From contig NZ_KZ559470.1 in the NCBI RefSeq assembly GCF_002850745.1, forward strand, positions 386,403-450,402: 64,000 nt of DNA, in the 5' to 3' direction. Below, piece after piece: positions 1-7,014 of this stretch. Position numbers and translations under genes: made by a program. The notes below the pieces were generated by a model, which worked only from the letters and a program-made list of their open reading frames with translations, did not search any database and was not told where the DNA came from. Position 1 is the first letter of the stretch. Each line of letters begins with the position of its first letter. This DNA is from Nonomuraea indica. Lineage in GTDB: Bacteria; Actinomycetota; Actinomycetes; Streptosporangiales; Streptosporangiaceae.

Positions 1-140
1 GCGCTGCCCGGCACGGCCGCCCTGGCGCGCCGGTCGAGGACGCCGTCGCCGGGCAGGCCGGGGGCCCCGCCGGTGACGATCCTGAACGGCTCGCCGCCCG
101 TGTGGTAGTCGACCGTGGTGATCGCGGGCCCGCCCGTCAC
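1..140 (-). CDS. Proline racemase family protein, probable trans-3-hydroxyproline dehydratase (N-terminal part only)
   Basis: The gene starts at a GTG at 140 and runs off the left edge, so only about 46 residues are visible. They contain VDYHTGGEPFRIV, the N-terminal signature of the proline racemase / 3-hydroxyproline dehydratase superfamily. The start overlaps the stop of the neighbouring 4-hydroxyproline epimerase by 4 nt (GTGA), so it is the next gene of the same operon. It is a paralogue of its neighbour (VDSHTEGMPTRV at the same place). HTGGEP is more typical of trans-3-hydroxy-L-proline dehydratases than of epimerases. The residue that separates dehydratase (Thr) from epimerase or racemase (second Cys) lies outside the window, so the activity is inferred. 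Confidence 0.72.
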   Translation of the reverse strand, partial: MTGGPAITTVDYHTGGEPFRIVTGGAPGLPGDGVLDRRARAAVPGS

Positions 141-1138
141 AGCTCGAACCCCTCGGGGAAGGGGTCGCGCGGGTCGAGGAAGTACTGGGCGGTGCCGGTC
201 ACCCAGGCCCGGCCGGTGATCGAGGGCACCACGGCGGGCCGGCCGCCGACCGTGGCGTCCTCCAGCAGCCTGCCGACGAAGCGGGTGCCGATGAACGACT
301 CGTTGACGAAGTCACGGCCGAGCGGCAGCTCGCCCCGCGCGTGCAGCTGGGCCATCCGCGCGCTGGTGCCCGTGCCGCACGGTGAACGGTCGAACCAGCC
401 GGGGTGGATGGCCATCGCGTGGCGCGAGTGCCGGGCGTCGGAGCCGGGCGCGGCGAAGTAGACGTGGTGGCAGCCGCGGATGCGGTCGTCCTCGGGGTGC
501 ACCGGCTCGGCCGCCGCGTTGATCGCCTCCATGGTGGCCAGCCCGGCGGCGAGGATGTCGTTCTTGGCCTTGCGGTCGAACGGCAGCCCGTAGGCGTCGA
601 GGTCGGCGATGGCGTAGAAGTTGCCGCCGTAGGCCAGGTCGTAGCGGATCTCCCCGAACCCGGGCACGGTCACGGTCGCGTCGAGCCGGTCGCAGTAGGA
701 CGGCACGTTGCGCAGGGTGACCGACAGGGCCATGCCGTCCTGGACGGCCACGTCGACCACGACGAGGCCGGCGGGCACCTCCAGCCGGACGGTGGTGACG
801 GGCTCGACGACCTCGACCATGCCGGTCTCGACCAGCACGGTCGCCACGCCGATGGTGCCGTGCCCGCACATCGGCAGCAGCCCGGAGACCTCGATGAACA
901 GCACGCCCCAGTCGGCGTCGGGGCGGGTGGGCGGCTGGAGGATGGCGCCGCTCATGGCGGCGTGGCCGCGCGGCTCGTTCATCAGCAGCCTGCGGACGTG
1001 GTCGAGGTTGTCGCGGAAGTGGATGCGCCGCTCGGCCATGCTGGCGCCGGGGATCACGCCCACCCCGCCGGTGATGACGCGGGTGGGCATGCCCTCGGTG
1101 TGGGAGTCGACCGCGTGGAAGACGCGCCTGGTCCTCAT
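137..1138 (-). CDS. 4-hydroxyproline 2-epimerase (proline racemase family)
   Basis: A 333-aa cofactor-independent epimerase that interconverts trans-4-hydroxy-L-proline and cis-4-hydroxy-D-proline, the entry step of bacterial hydroxyproline catabolism. Both catalytic cysteines are present: Cys91 in MCGHGT and Cys254 in SPCGTGT, which argues for epimerase or racemase rather than dehydratase. The N-terminal VDSHTEGMPTRV is also typical. The ATG at 1138 overlaps the stop of the upstream DapA-family gene (ATGA). The context of D-hydroxyproline dehydrogenase subunits and a DapA-like deaminase favours hydroxyproline over proline as substrate. That choice follows from the neighbours, since the family cannot be split by sequence alone. 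Confidence 0.88.
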   Translation of the reverse strand: MRTRRVFHAVDSHTEGMPTRVITGGVGVIPGASMAERRIHFRDNLDHVRRLLMNEPRGHAAMSGAILQPPTRPDADWGVLFIEVSGLLPMCGHGTIGVATVLVETGMVEVVEPVTTVRLEVPAGLVVVDVAVQDGMALSVTLRNVPSYCDRLDATVTVPGFGEIRYDLAYGGNFYAIADLDAYGLPFDRKAKNDILAAGLATMEAINAAAEPVHPEDDRIRGCHHVYFAAPGSDARHSRHAMAIHPGWFDRSPCGTGTSARMAQLHARGELPLGRDFVNESFIGTRFVGRLLEDATVGGRPAVVPSITGRAWVTGTAQYFLDPRDPFPEGFEL

Positions 1139-2028
1139 CGCAGGCCCTCCGCCAGCGCCTTCTCGGTCACGGCGCGCACCGCGGCGGCGTGCTCGTCGGT
1201 GAGCGGGCCGCGCGGCGGCCGGCACGGGCCGCCGCGACGGCCGGCCAGGTCCATGGACAGCTTGATCGCCTGGACGAACTCGGTCCTGCTGTCCCAGCGC
1301 AGCAGCGGGTGCAGCGTGCGGTAGAGGGGCAGCGCGGTGGCGAGGTCGCCCGCGACGGCCGCCCGGTAGAGCTCCACGCTGGAGGCGGGCAGCGCGTTGG
1401 GGTAGCCGGCGATCCAGCCGACGGCGCCGGCCAGCGCGAGCTCCAGCAGCACGTCGTCGGAGCCGATCAGCAGGTCGAGCTGGGGCGCCAGCTCGGCGAT
1501 CTCGTAGGCCCGGCGCGGGTCGCCGGTGAACTCCTTCACGGCCACGATGAGGCCCTCGTCGAACAGGCGGGCCAGCAGCGCGGGCGTGAGGTCCACCTTG
1601 GTGTCGTACGGGTTGTTGTAGGCGACGACGGGGATGCCGGCCCTGGCCACCTCGCGGTAGTGCTCGACGACGGCCCGCTCGTCGGCCCGGTAGGCGTTGG
1701 GCGGCAGCAGCAGCACCGAGCCGCAGCCGGCCTCGCGGGCCTGCTCGGCCCACCGCCGCGACTCGGCGGCGCCGTACGCGCCGACGCCGGCCATCACGTT
1801 GCGCCCGCCGACGGCCTCGACGGCGGTGCGGACCACGGCGGCCCGTTCCTCGCCGGTGAGCGTCTGGTACTCGCCGAGCGAGCCGTTGGGCACCACGCCG
1901 TCGCAGCCGTTGTCGACCAGCCAGCGGCAGTGTCCGGCGTAGCCTTCGAGGTCGACGGACAGATCGTCGTGGAGGGGCAGCGCGGTGGCCACCATGACGC
2001 CCTGCCAGGGCTTGACGCGCTCGATCAT
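1135..2028 (-). CDS. DapA-family deaminase/aldolase, probable pyrroline-4-hydroxy-2-carboxylate deaminase
   Basis: A 297-aa member of the dihydrodipicolinate synthase (class I aldolase) family. It carries the family tyrosine in VVAYNNPYDTK and the Schiff-base lysine in VAVKEFTGD. In hydroxyproline operons this family converts pyrroline-4-hydroxy-2-carboxylate to 2-oxoglutarate semialdehyde plus ammonia, and its place between the dehydrogenase subunits and the epimerase matches. The ATG at 2028 sits in an ATGA overlap with the alpha subunit, and its own stop overlaps the epimerase start in the same way. No semialdehyde dehydrogenase is visible in the window; it would be expected to the left or elsewhere. 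Lysine-biosynthetic DapA is unlikely in this company. Confidence 0.82.
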   Translation of the reverse strand: MIERVKPWQGVMVATALPLHDDLSVDLEGYAGHCRWLVDNGCDGVVPNGSLGEYQTLTGEERAAVVRTAVEAVGGRNVMAGVGAYGAAESRRWAEQAREAGCGSVLLLPPNAYRADERAVVEHYREVARAGIPVVAYNNPYDTKVDLTPALLARLFDEGLIVAVKEFTGDPRRAYEIAELAPQLDLLIGSDDVLLELALAGAVGWIAGYPNALPASSVELYRAAVAGDLATALPLYRTLHPLLRWDSRTEFVQAIKLSMDLAGRRGGPCRPPRGPLTDEHAAAVRAVTEKALAEGLR

Positions 2029-3782
2029 GCTGAGTCCTTCCCATCTGCGGTGCTTGCCGCGCTGGAGTCGTCGCCGGCCTCGGTGCCGGTCTCTCCCGGG
2101 ATGCGGGTCGGTTCTGAGGGGCCTTGCGGGCCCGGCGGCCCCGCCGGTGCCGGCGGGTCGCTCGGTGTCGGCGGGTCGGTCGGTGCCGACGGGTCGCTCG
2201 GTGCCGACGGGTCGCTCGGTGCCGGCGGGTCCGTCGGTGCCGGCGGGTCCTTCGGTGCCGGCGGGTCGGTCGGTGCCGGCGGGTCCGTCGGTGCCGGCGG
2301 ACCGGTGGGATCCGGCGGCGGGGCCGGGTCGAGGACGCCGGCCGGGTCCTGGGCGGCGGTCTCGACCCGGGCGCTCGTCAGGGCGGCGAGCGCGCCGAGG
2401 GTGACCGGCTGGGCGAGGGGGCGGCGCGGCTCGCCGACCGGCGCGCCGGTGAGGCGGGCGACGGCATGGCCGCAGACGCGGCCCTGGCACCAGCCCATGC
2501 CCGCCCGCGACAGCAGCTTCACCGCGCGGACGTCGGTGGCGCCCAGCTCCCGGGCCTCGCGGATCCGGGCCAGCGGCACCTCCTCGCACCGGCAGACGAG
2601 CGTGTCGTCGCGCAGCCACCGCTGCCATCCGGGCCCGATCGGGTACGCCTCCAGCAGCGCGCGGGCGAACGCCTGCAGCCTGTCCCTGCGCCGGGCCAGC
2701 ACCCCGGGGACGGGATCGCCGGGGGCGCTGATCGTCAGGCCGGCGATGCGGCCCTCCAGCTCGGCGAGGTGCCTGCCGCCCACGCCGGCCGGCTCGCCCG
2801 CCGCCCACACCCCCGGCACGGAGGTGCGCTGCCGGTCGTCCACGTCGAGCACCGGGCTGCCGTCGAGGTCGGCCCGCGTCCGGCAGCCGACCTGGACGCC
2901 GAGGTCGATCTGCGGCACGAACCCGTAGCCGGTCGCCAGGGTGTCGCAGGCGAGGCGGCGGGTGGACAGCACGTTCCAGTCGCGGTCGAGGCGCGCCACG
3001 GTGACGGCCTCCAGCTCGCGCTCGCCGTGCGCGGCGACCACGGCCTGCCGGGTCCGGTACGGCACGCGGTGCCTGGCCAGGGCGAGGGCGTAGCCGGCCG
3101 CCTCCCCCGCCTTCCCGGCGGCCAGCAGCGGATGCCGGGCCAGCCCGAGCCCCCCGCCGGCCTCGTACACGCCGAGGACCCGGGCGCCGGCACCGGCCAG
3201 ACCGGCCGCGACGGGCAGCAGGAACGGCCCGGTGCCCGCCACGACGATCCGGCGGCCGGCGACGACCCCGTTGCCCTTCAGCAGCGCCTGCGCGCCGCCC
3301 GCCGTGAGGACGCCGGGCAGGTCCCAGCCGGGGAACGGCAGCGGCCGGTCGTACGCGCCGGTGGCCAGCAGCAGGCGCCGGCTCCGCACGGCGACGGGGC
3401 TTCCGTCGGGTGCGGTGCAGCGCAGGGTGAACGCGCTGTCGTGCCCGCCGTCACGCGTCAGGGCCGCGGAGGCGTCGGCGGCGTCGGCGGCGTCGGCGGC
3501 GTCGGCGGCGTCGGCGGCGTCGGCGGCGCGGCGTTCCACGGCCCACACCTGGTGGCCGAGGAGCAGGTCGGCGCGTCCGGCGAGGGCCCGGGCCTGCCGC
3601 CGGAACCGGTCGAAGCCCGGCGTGCCGGGGTGCGCGCCGGCGGGGTGGCGGAAGTACTGGCCGCCGAGGCGCGCGCCCGAGTCGACGAGCACCACGCTCA
3701 GCCCGGCCAGCGCCGCGGTGAGCGCGCCCGCCACCCCGGCGGGCCCCCCTCCGACGACGGCGAGGTCGTGGACGCGGGTCAT
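2025..3782 (-). CDS. D-hydroxyproline dehydrogenase-type alpha subunit (FAD + BFD-like [2Fe-2S]) with repetitive Pro-rich tail
   Basis: A 585-aa flavoprotein. It has a dinucleotide-binding GGGPAG at residues 11-16 and a second nucleotide-binding half (VVAGTGPFLLPVAAGLA). Near residues 395-440 is a BFD-like [2Fe-2S] domain with CRCEE and CQGRVCG. This is the alpha subunit of the alpha-beta-gamma 'opine/hydroxyproline dehydrogenase' type (LhpBEF/Oox-like), which oxidises cis-4-hydroxy-D-proline. Two oddities are visible. An Ala-Asp-Ala run near residues 85-105 comes from a 9-bp repeat. A tail of about 100 residues from about 484 onward is built on PAPTDP-type hexapeptides and lies beyond the end expected of the family. 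The start at 3782 overlaps the gamma-subunit stop (ATGA). Alternative substrates are other D-amino acids or opines. Confidence 0.85.
   Translation of the reverse strand: MTRVHDLAVVGGGPAGVAGALTAALAGLSVVLVDSGARLGGQYFRHPAGAHPGTPGFDRFRRQARALAGRADLLLGHQVWAVERRAADAADAADAADAADAADASAALTRDGGHDSAFTLRCTAPDGSPVAVRSRRLLLATGAYDRPLPFPGWDLPGVLTAGGAQALLKGNGVVAGRRIVVAGTGPFLLPVAAGLAGAGARVLGVYEAGGGLGLARHPLLAAGKAGEAAGYALALARHRVPYRTRQAVVAAHGERELEAVTVARLDRDWNVLSTRRLACDTLATGYGFVPQIDLGVQVGCRTRADLDGSPVLDVDDRQRTSVPGVWAAGEPAGVGGRHLAELEGRIAGLTISAPGDPVPGVLARRRDRLQAFARALLEAYPIGPGWQRWLRDDTLVCRCEEVPLARIREARELGATDVRAVKLLSRAGMGWCQGRVCGHAVARLTGAPVGEPRRPLAQPVTLGALAALTSARVETAAQDPAGVLDPAPPPDPTGPPAPTDPPAPTDPPAPKDPPAPTDPPAPSDPSAPSDPSAPTDPPTPSDPPAPAGPPGPQGPSEPTRIPGETGTEAGDDSSAASTADGKDSA
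2142..2303. repeat. 18-bp tandem repeat coding for PAPTDP-like hexapeptides
   Basis: About nine head-to-tail copies of an 18-bp unit (core GGTGCCGGCGGGTC) lie inside the 3' end of the dehydrogenase alpha-subunit gene. Read on the minus strand they encode Pro-Ala-Pro-(Thr/Ser/Lys)-Asp-Pro. Every copy is a multiple of three, so the frame is kept through to the stop at 2025. The copies differ at a few positions (Thr, Ser, Lys), so the array is somewhat aged. Confidence 0.9.
3472..3525. repeat. 9-bp repeat (six copies) inside the alpha-subunit gene
   Basis: Six perfect copies of GCGTCGGCG encode an Asp-Ala-Ala run in a loop region of the FAD-binding part of the dehydrogenase alpha subunit. Perfect identity of the copies suggests recent slippage and possible length variation between strains. 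Confidence 0.9.
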
Positions 3783-4027
3783 GACGTGGTCACCTCGTCT
3801 CCGGGGCGGGCCTGCAGGAGGCAGGCGCGTTCGGGCGGGCGGCCGTTGACGGTGACGAGGCAGTCGAAGCACACCCCGATGCCGCAGAACAGCCCGCGCG
3901 GCCGCCCGCCGAAGCGGGTGGCGCGCCACGAGCGGATGCCCGCGGCGTGCAGGGCCGCGCCGACCGTCTGCCCGGCCGTCACGGGCACCGGCCGGCCGTC
4001 GACGGTGATCTCGAAGGCGTCTGTCAC
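3779..4027 (-). CDS. (2Fe-2S)-binding gamma subunit of the hydroxyproline dehydrogenase
   Basis: An 82-aa ferredoxin-like protein. It carries Cys48, Cys53, Cys56 in CGIGVCFDC and Cys69, the plant-type [2Fe-2S] pattern found in the small subunit of sarcosine/opine/hydroxyproline oxidase complexes. It should bridge electrons between the two flavin subunits. The GTG at 4027 overlaps the beta-subunit stop (GTGA), and its own stop overlaps the alpha-subunit ATG. The length is normal for this subunit. Confidence 0.87.
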   Translation of the reverse strand: MTDAFEITVDGRPVPVTAGQTVGAALHAAGIRSWRATRFGGRPRGLFCGIGVCFDCLVTVNGRPPERACLLQARPGDEVTTS

Positions 4028-5172
4028 GCTGACTCCTTGGCCGGGAACCGGTCGGGTCGGAAGGGGTGCAGGTCGAGGTCGGTGCGGGCGCCGGTGAGCG
4101 CCTGGGCGATCAGGTGGCCCGTGGCCGGGGCGAGGCCGATGCCGGCGCCCTCGTGGCCGCAGGCGTGCCAGAGCCCGGGGGCGCGCGGGTCCTGGCCGAT
4201 GACGGGCAGGTGGTCGGGGCAGTACGGCCGGAACCCGCAGTAGGAGCGGATGGCGCGCACCTCACGCAGCGCCGGGAACAGGGCGACGGCCTGGGCGGCG
4301 AGCCGCGACAGCACGGGCAGCGACGTGGTCCGGTCGAAGCCGACGCGTTCCCTGCTGGCCCCGATGAGCACGGTCCCGGCGGGGGTGCCCTCCACGACGG
4401 CCGACGTCTCCAGGCCGGCGTTGTCGCTGGCCACGTTGGTGACGTAGGCGGCGGTGTAGACCTTGTGCCGGATGAGCGGCCGGGCGAGCGGCTCGGTGAC
4501 GAGGATGAAGCCGCGCCGGGGCAGCACGGGCAGGTGCAGCCCGGCGAGCGCGGCGACCTCGCCGGCCCAGGTGCCTGCCGCGTTGACGACGGCGTCGCCA
4601 AGGATGTCGCCGCGGGTGGTGCGCACGCCGGTGACCCGGTCGCCGTCACGGGTGAAGCCGGTCACGGTGACGCCGGTGCGCAGGCTGAGCGCGCCGCGGC
4701 CGTAGCTGTCGGCGCCGTGCCTGAGCAGCCGGGCGGCGGCCAGCATGGGCTGCACCTGGGCGTCCTGCGGGTAGTGCACTCCGCCCGCCAGCCCGTCGGC
4801 CAGGTGCGGCTCGTGGTCGCGCAGGTCGGCGGCGGCGACGACCGTGTGCTCGACGCCCTGCTCGGCGGCCAGTCCGGCGAGCCGATCGAGCACCTCGGCG
4901 GTCTCGGCGACGACGAGGCCGCCCTTGGGCTCGTGCTCGAACCCGCCCACGCGCTCGGCCAGCGAGCGCCACAGCCCGCTGGACAGCACGGCCAGCTCCA
5001 GCTCGGGCCCCGGTTCCTTGTCGGAGACCAGCACGTTGCCCTCGCCGGCGCCGGTGGTGCCGCCCGCGACGGGACCGCGGTCGACCACGGTGACGTCGAG
5101 ACCGGCGCGCGCCGCGTAGTAGGCGCACGCCGCGCCGACGACCCCGGCGCCGATGACGATGACGTCGGACAT
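4024..5172 (-). CDS. FAD-dependent amino acid oxidoreductase, beta subunit (DadA/glycine-oxidase family)
   Basis: A 382-aa flavoprotein of the DAO family with GAGVVG at residues 8-13 and the C-terminal GHEGAGIGLAPATG segment that lines the FAD site. As first gene of the operon it should be the catalytic beta subunit that oxidises cis-4-hydroxy-D-proline together with the alpha and gamma subunits. The start at 5172 has a strong ribosome binding site (GGAGGTGGGG then ATG). A longer upstream reading exists but would run across the presumed promoter/operator. It is also related to glycine oxidase and sarcosine oxidase beta; the context favours hydroxyproline. Confidence 0.85.
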   Translation of the reverse strand: MSDVIVIGAGVVGAACAYYAARAGLDVTVVDRGPVAGGTTGAGEGNVLVSDKEPGPELELAVLSSGLWRSLAERVGGFEHEPKGGLVVAETAEVLDRLAGLAAEQGVEHTVVAAADLRDHEPHLADGLAGGVHYPQDAQVQPMLAAARLLRHGADSYGRGALSLRTGVTVTGFTRDGDRVTGVRTTRGDILGDAVVNAAGTWAGEVAALAGLHLPVLPRRGFILVTEPLARPLIRHKVYTAAYVTNVASDNAGLETSAVVEGTPAGTVLIGASRERVGFDRTTSLPVLSRLAAQAVALFPALREVRAIRSYCGFRPYCPDHLPVIGQDPRAPGLWHACGHEGAGIGLAPATGHLIAQALTGARTDLDLHPFRPDRFPAKESA

Positions 5173-5189
5173 CCCCACCTCCGCCAGTA

Positions 5190-5202
5190 ATATGTCACAT
5201 AT
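5190..5202. promoter_or_regulatory. Candidate operator of the hydroxyproline operon
   Basis: A perfect 13-bp palindrome, ATATGT-C-ACATAT, lies 18 bp upstream of the first operon gene and between it and the divergent ctaA. It is strikingly AT-rich for this genome. Hydroxyproline operons are often controlled by GntR/FCD repressors, which bind short GT..AC palindromes, so such an operator is a reasonable inference. The regulator gene is not in the window. Confidence 0.5.
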
Positions 5203-5228
5203 CGTACGGCTTGAGAAGGGCGTTCCCG

Positions 5229-6257
5229 ATGGCCGGACCGGCACCCCCGGCCCGTACCATCGATGACGTGAAGCTACCCACCGACCACCGGCACCCTCTC
5301 GTCCGGCCGCTGCTGTCGTTCTGGACGCCCACGGCCGAGTCGCTGCGCGGCTGGGCGCTGGCGTCGGTGGTGGTCAACGCGGGCATCACCGTCTCCGGGG
5401 CGGCCGTGCGGGTCACCGGTTCCGGGCTGGGCTGCCCGACCTGGCCGCGGTGCACGCCCGACAGCTTCGTCCCGGTGCCGCATCCCGAGGTCGCGATGGC
5501 CAACATGCTGGTCGAGTTCGGCAACCGGCTGGTGACGTTCCTGGTGCTGGCGGTGGGGTTCGCCTGCGTGGTGGCGGCGATGCGGCTCGCCCCGCGCCGC
5601 CGCTCGCTGCTGGTGCTCGCCGGGCTGCAGCCGGTCGGCATCCTCGCCCAGGCGCTGTGGGGCGGGGTGGTGGTCAACACCATGCTCAACCCGTTCACCG
5701 TCGGCATGCACTACCTCCTCTCGATCGGCCTCACGGCCGCGTGCTGGGCGCTCTACCAGCGGGCGGGCGAGGGCGACGGCCCCGTGCGGCGGGTGGTCCA
5801 CCGCGACATCCGCAGGCTCGGCCACGTCCTGGTCGCCGCGGTGTTCGCGCTGCTCGTGGTCGGGGTCGTGGTGACCGGCACCGGGCCGCACTCGGGCGAC
5901 GAGCTGGCCTCGCGCTTCGACCTCGACATCGAGACCGTCGCCCGGCTGCACGCCGACCTCGCCTATCTGGTGGTCGGGCTGACCCTGGCGCTGGCGTTCG
6001 CCCTGCACGTCACCGACGCGCCCCGGCACGCGCGGCGCGCGGCGCTGGCGCTGCTCGGCATCGAGCTGGCCCAGGGCGTGATCGGCTACGTCCAGTACTT
6101 CCTGGGCGTCCCGGCCCTCCTCGTCGGGCTGCACGTGCTCGGCTCGACGCTGGTCTGGATCGGGGCGCTGCGCGCGGTCACCGCGCTGCGCACCCGCGAC
6201 CGCCTCGACGGCCCGGCCGCGAGCCCCTCCCCCACCGAAGCGGCCGTCACAGCCTGA
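5229..6257 (+). CDS. ctaA: Heme A synthase CtaA (COX15/CtaA family)
   Basis: A 342-aa polytopic membrane protein that oxidises the C8 methyl of heme O to give heme A for cytochrome aa3 oxidase. The extracellular cysteine pair Cys69/Cys75 (CPTWPRC) is present. Heme-ligand histidines appear in MHYLLS, RLHADLAYL and GLHVLGS. The first family motif (ExxHR) reads EFGNR, so Asn stands where the His would be. The ATG at 5229 is chosen because AGAAGGG lies at proper distance; an in-frame TTG at 5211 and GTG at 5268 are possible. Heme O is made by the ctaB gene 3 kb away. Confidence 0.88.
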   Translation: MAGPAPPARTIDDVKLPTDHRHPLVRPLLSFWTPTAESLRGWALASVVVNAGITVSGAAVRVTGSGLGCPTWPRCTPDSFVPVPHPEVAMANMLVEFGNRLVTFLVLAVGFACVVAAMRLAPRRRSLLVLAGLQPVGILAQALWGGVVVNTMLNPFTVGMHYLLSIGLTAACWALYQRAGEGDGPVRRVVHRDIRRLGHVLVAAVFALLVVGVVVTGTGPHSGDELASRFDLDIETVARLHADLAYLVVGLTLALAFALHVTDAPRHARRAALALLGIELAQGVIGYVQYFLGVPALLVGLHVLGSTLVWIGALRAVTALRTRDRLDGPAASPSPTEAAVTA

Positions 6258-6318
6258 GCCTTCGTGTCAGGGTATGTGGTGAGAAGTCCGCCACTCCCCC
6301 ACCGCTGAGAGGTGCCTT

Positions 6319-7014
6319 TTGCGGCGATTAGTCCGCCCCTCCCGGAAGACCCTGCGGCGCGGCTACCAGACCCTGGTGCTGCTCAGCGTGCTCGCCCTGG
6401 CGCCCATGACATGGGCCTGGCTCGGCAGCGCGCCGCACCGGCTGGTGGCCGGCACGGACGGCTGGACCGCTCGGGTGCCCGTCGCCGAGGCGGCTCTGGT
6501 GCTCGGCGCGGGCCTGGCCGGCGGGCGCCCCACCCCCATGCTGGCCGCCCGGCTCGACCTGGCGGCCGAGCTGTACCGGGCGGGCCGGGTCAGGGCGCTC
6601 CTGCTGTCGGGCGACAACAGCCGCCGCGACTACGACGAGCCCACGGCGATGCGCGACTACCTGCTGGCCAGGGGTGTGCCGGGCGAGGTCGTCGTGCTCG
6701 ACCACGCCGGCTTCGACACCTGGGACTCCTGTGTACGGGCCCGCCAGGTGTTCGGCGCCCGGCGGCTGACCGTGGTGACGCAGGCCTTCCACCTGCCGCG
6801 GGCGGTGACGCTGTGCCGTACGGCGGGGCTGGAGGCGTTCGGCGTGGGCGACGACTCGACCCGGCAGTGGGCGGCGGCCACCTACGTGTACGCGACGCGG
6901 GAGCTGGTGGCCACCGGCAAGGCGCTCGCCGACGCCGTGCTGCTCCGCGCCGAGCCCGTCTTCCCGGGACCGCCGGAGACGTCCCTCAGGGCGATCCTGG
7001 CACGGGCCCGCTGA
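6319..7014 (+). CDS. DUF218/SanA-YdcF family membrane-anchored protein
   Basis: A 231-aa protein with one N-terminal membrane segment (LVLLSVLALAPMTWAWL) and a DUF218 domain. Family features are ALVLGAGL at the start, LLLSGDN in the middle and VVTQAFHLPRAV towards the end. SanA and YdcF relatives are linked to envelope barrier function (vancomycin sensitivity); the chemical role is unknown. The TTG start has GAGAGGTG just upstream. Its 3' end overlaps the convergent PrsW-like gene by 29 bp. Confidence 0.8.
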   Translation: MRRLVRPSRKTLRRGYQTLVLLSVLALAPMTWAWLGSAPHRLVAGTDGWTARVPVAEAALVLGAGLAGGRPTPMLAARLDLAAELYRAGRVRALLLSGDNSRRDYDEPTAMRDYLLARGVPGEVVVLDHAGFDTWDSCVRARQVFGARRLTVVTQAFHLPRAVTLCRTAGLEAFGVGDDSTRQWAAATYVYATRELVATGKALADAVLLRAEPVFPGPPETSLRAILARAR

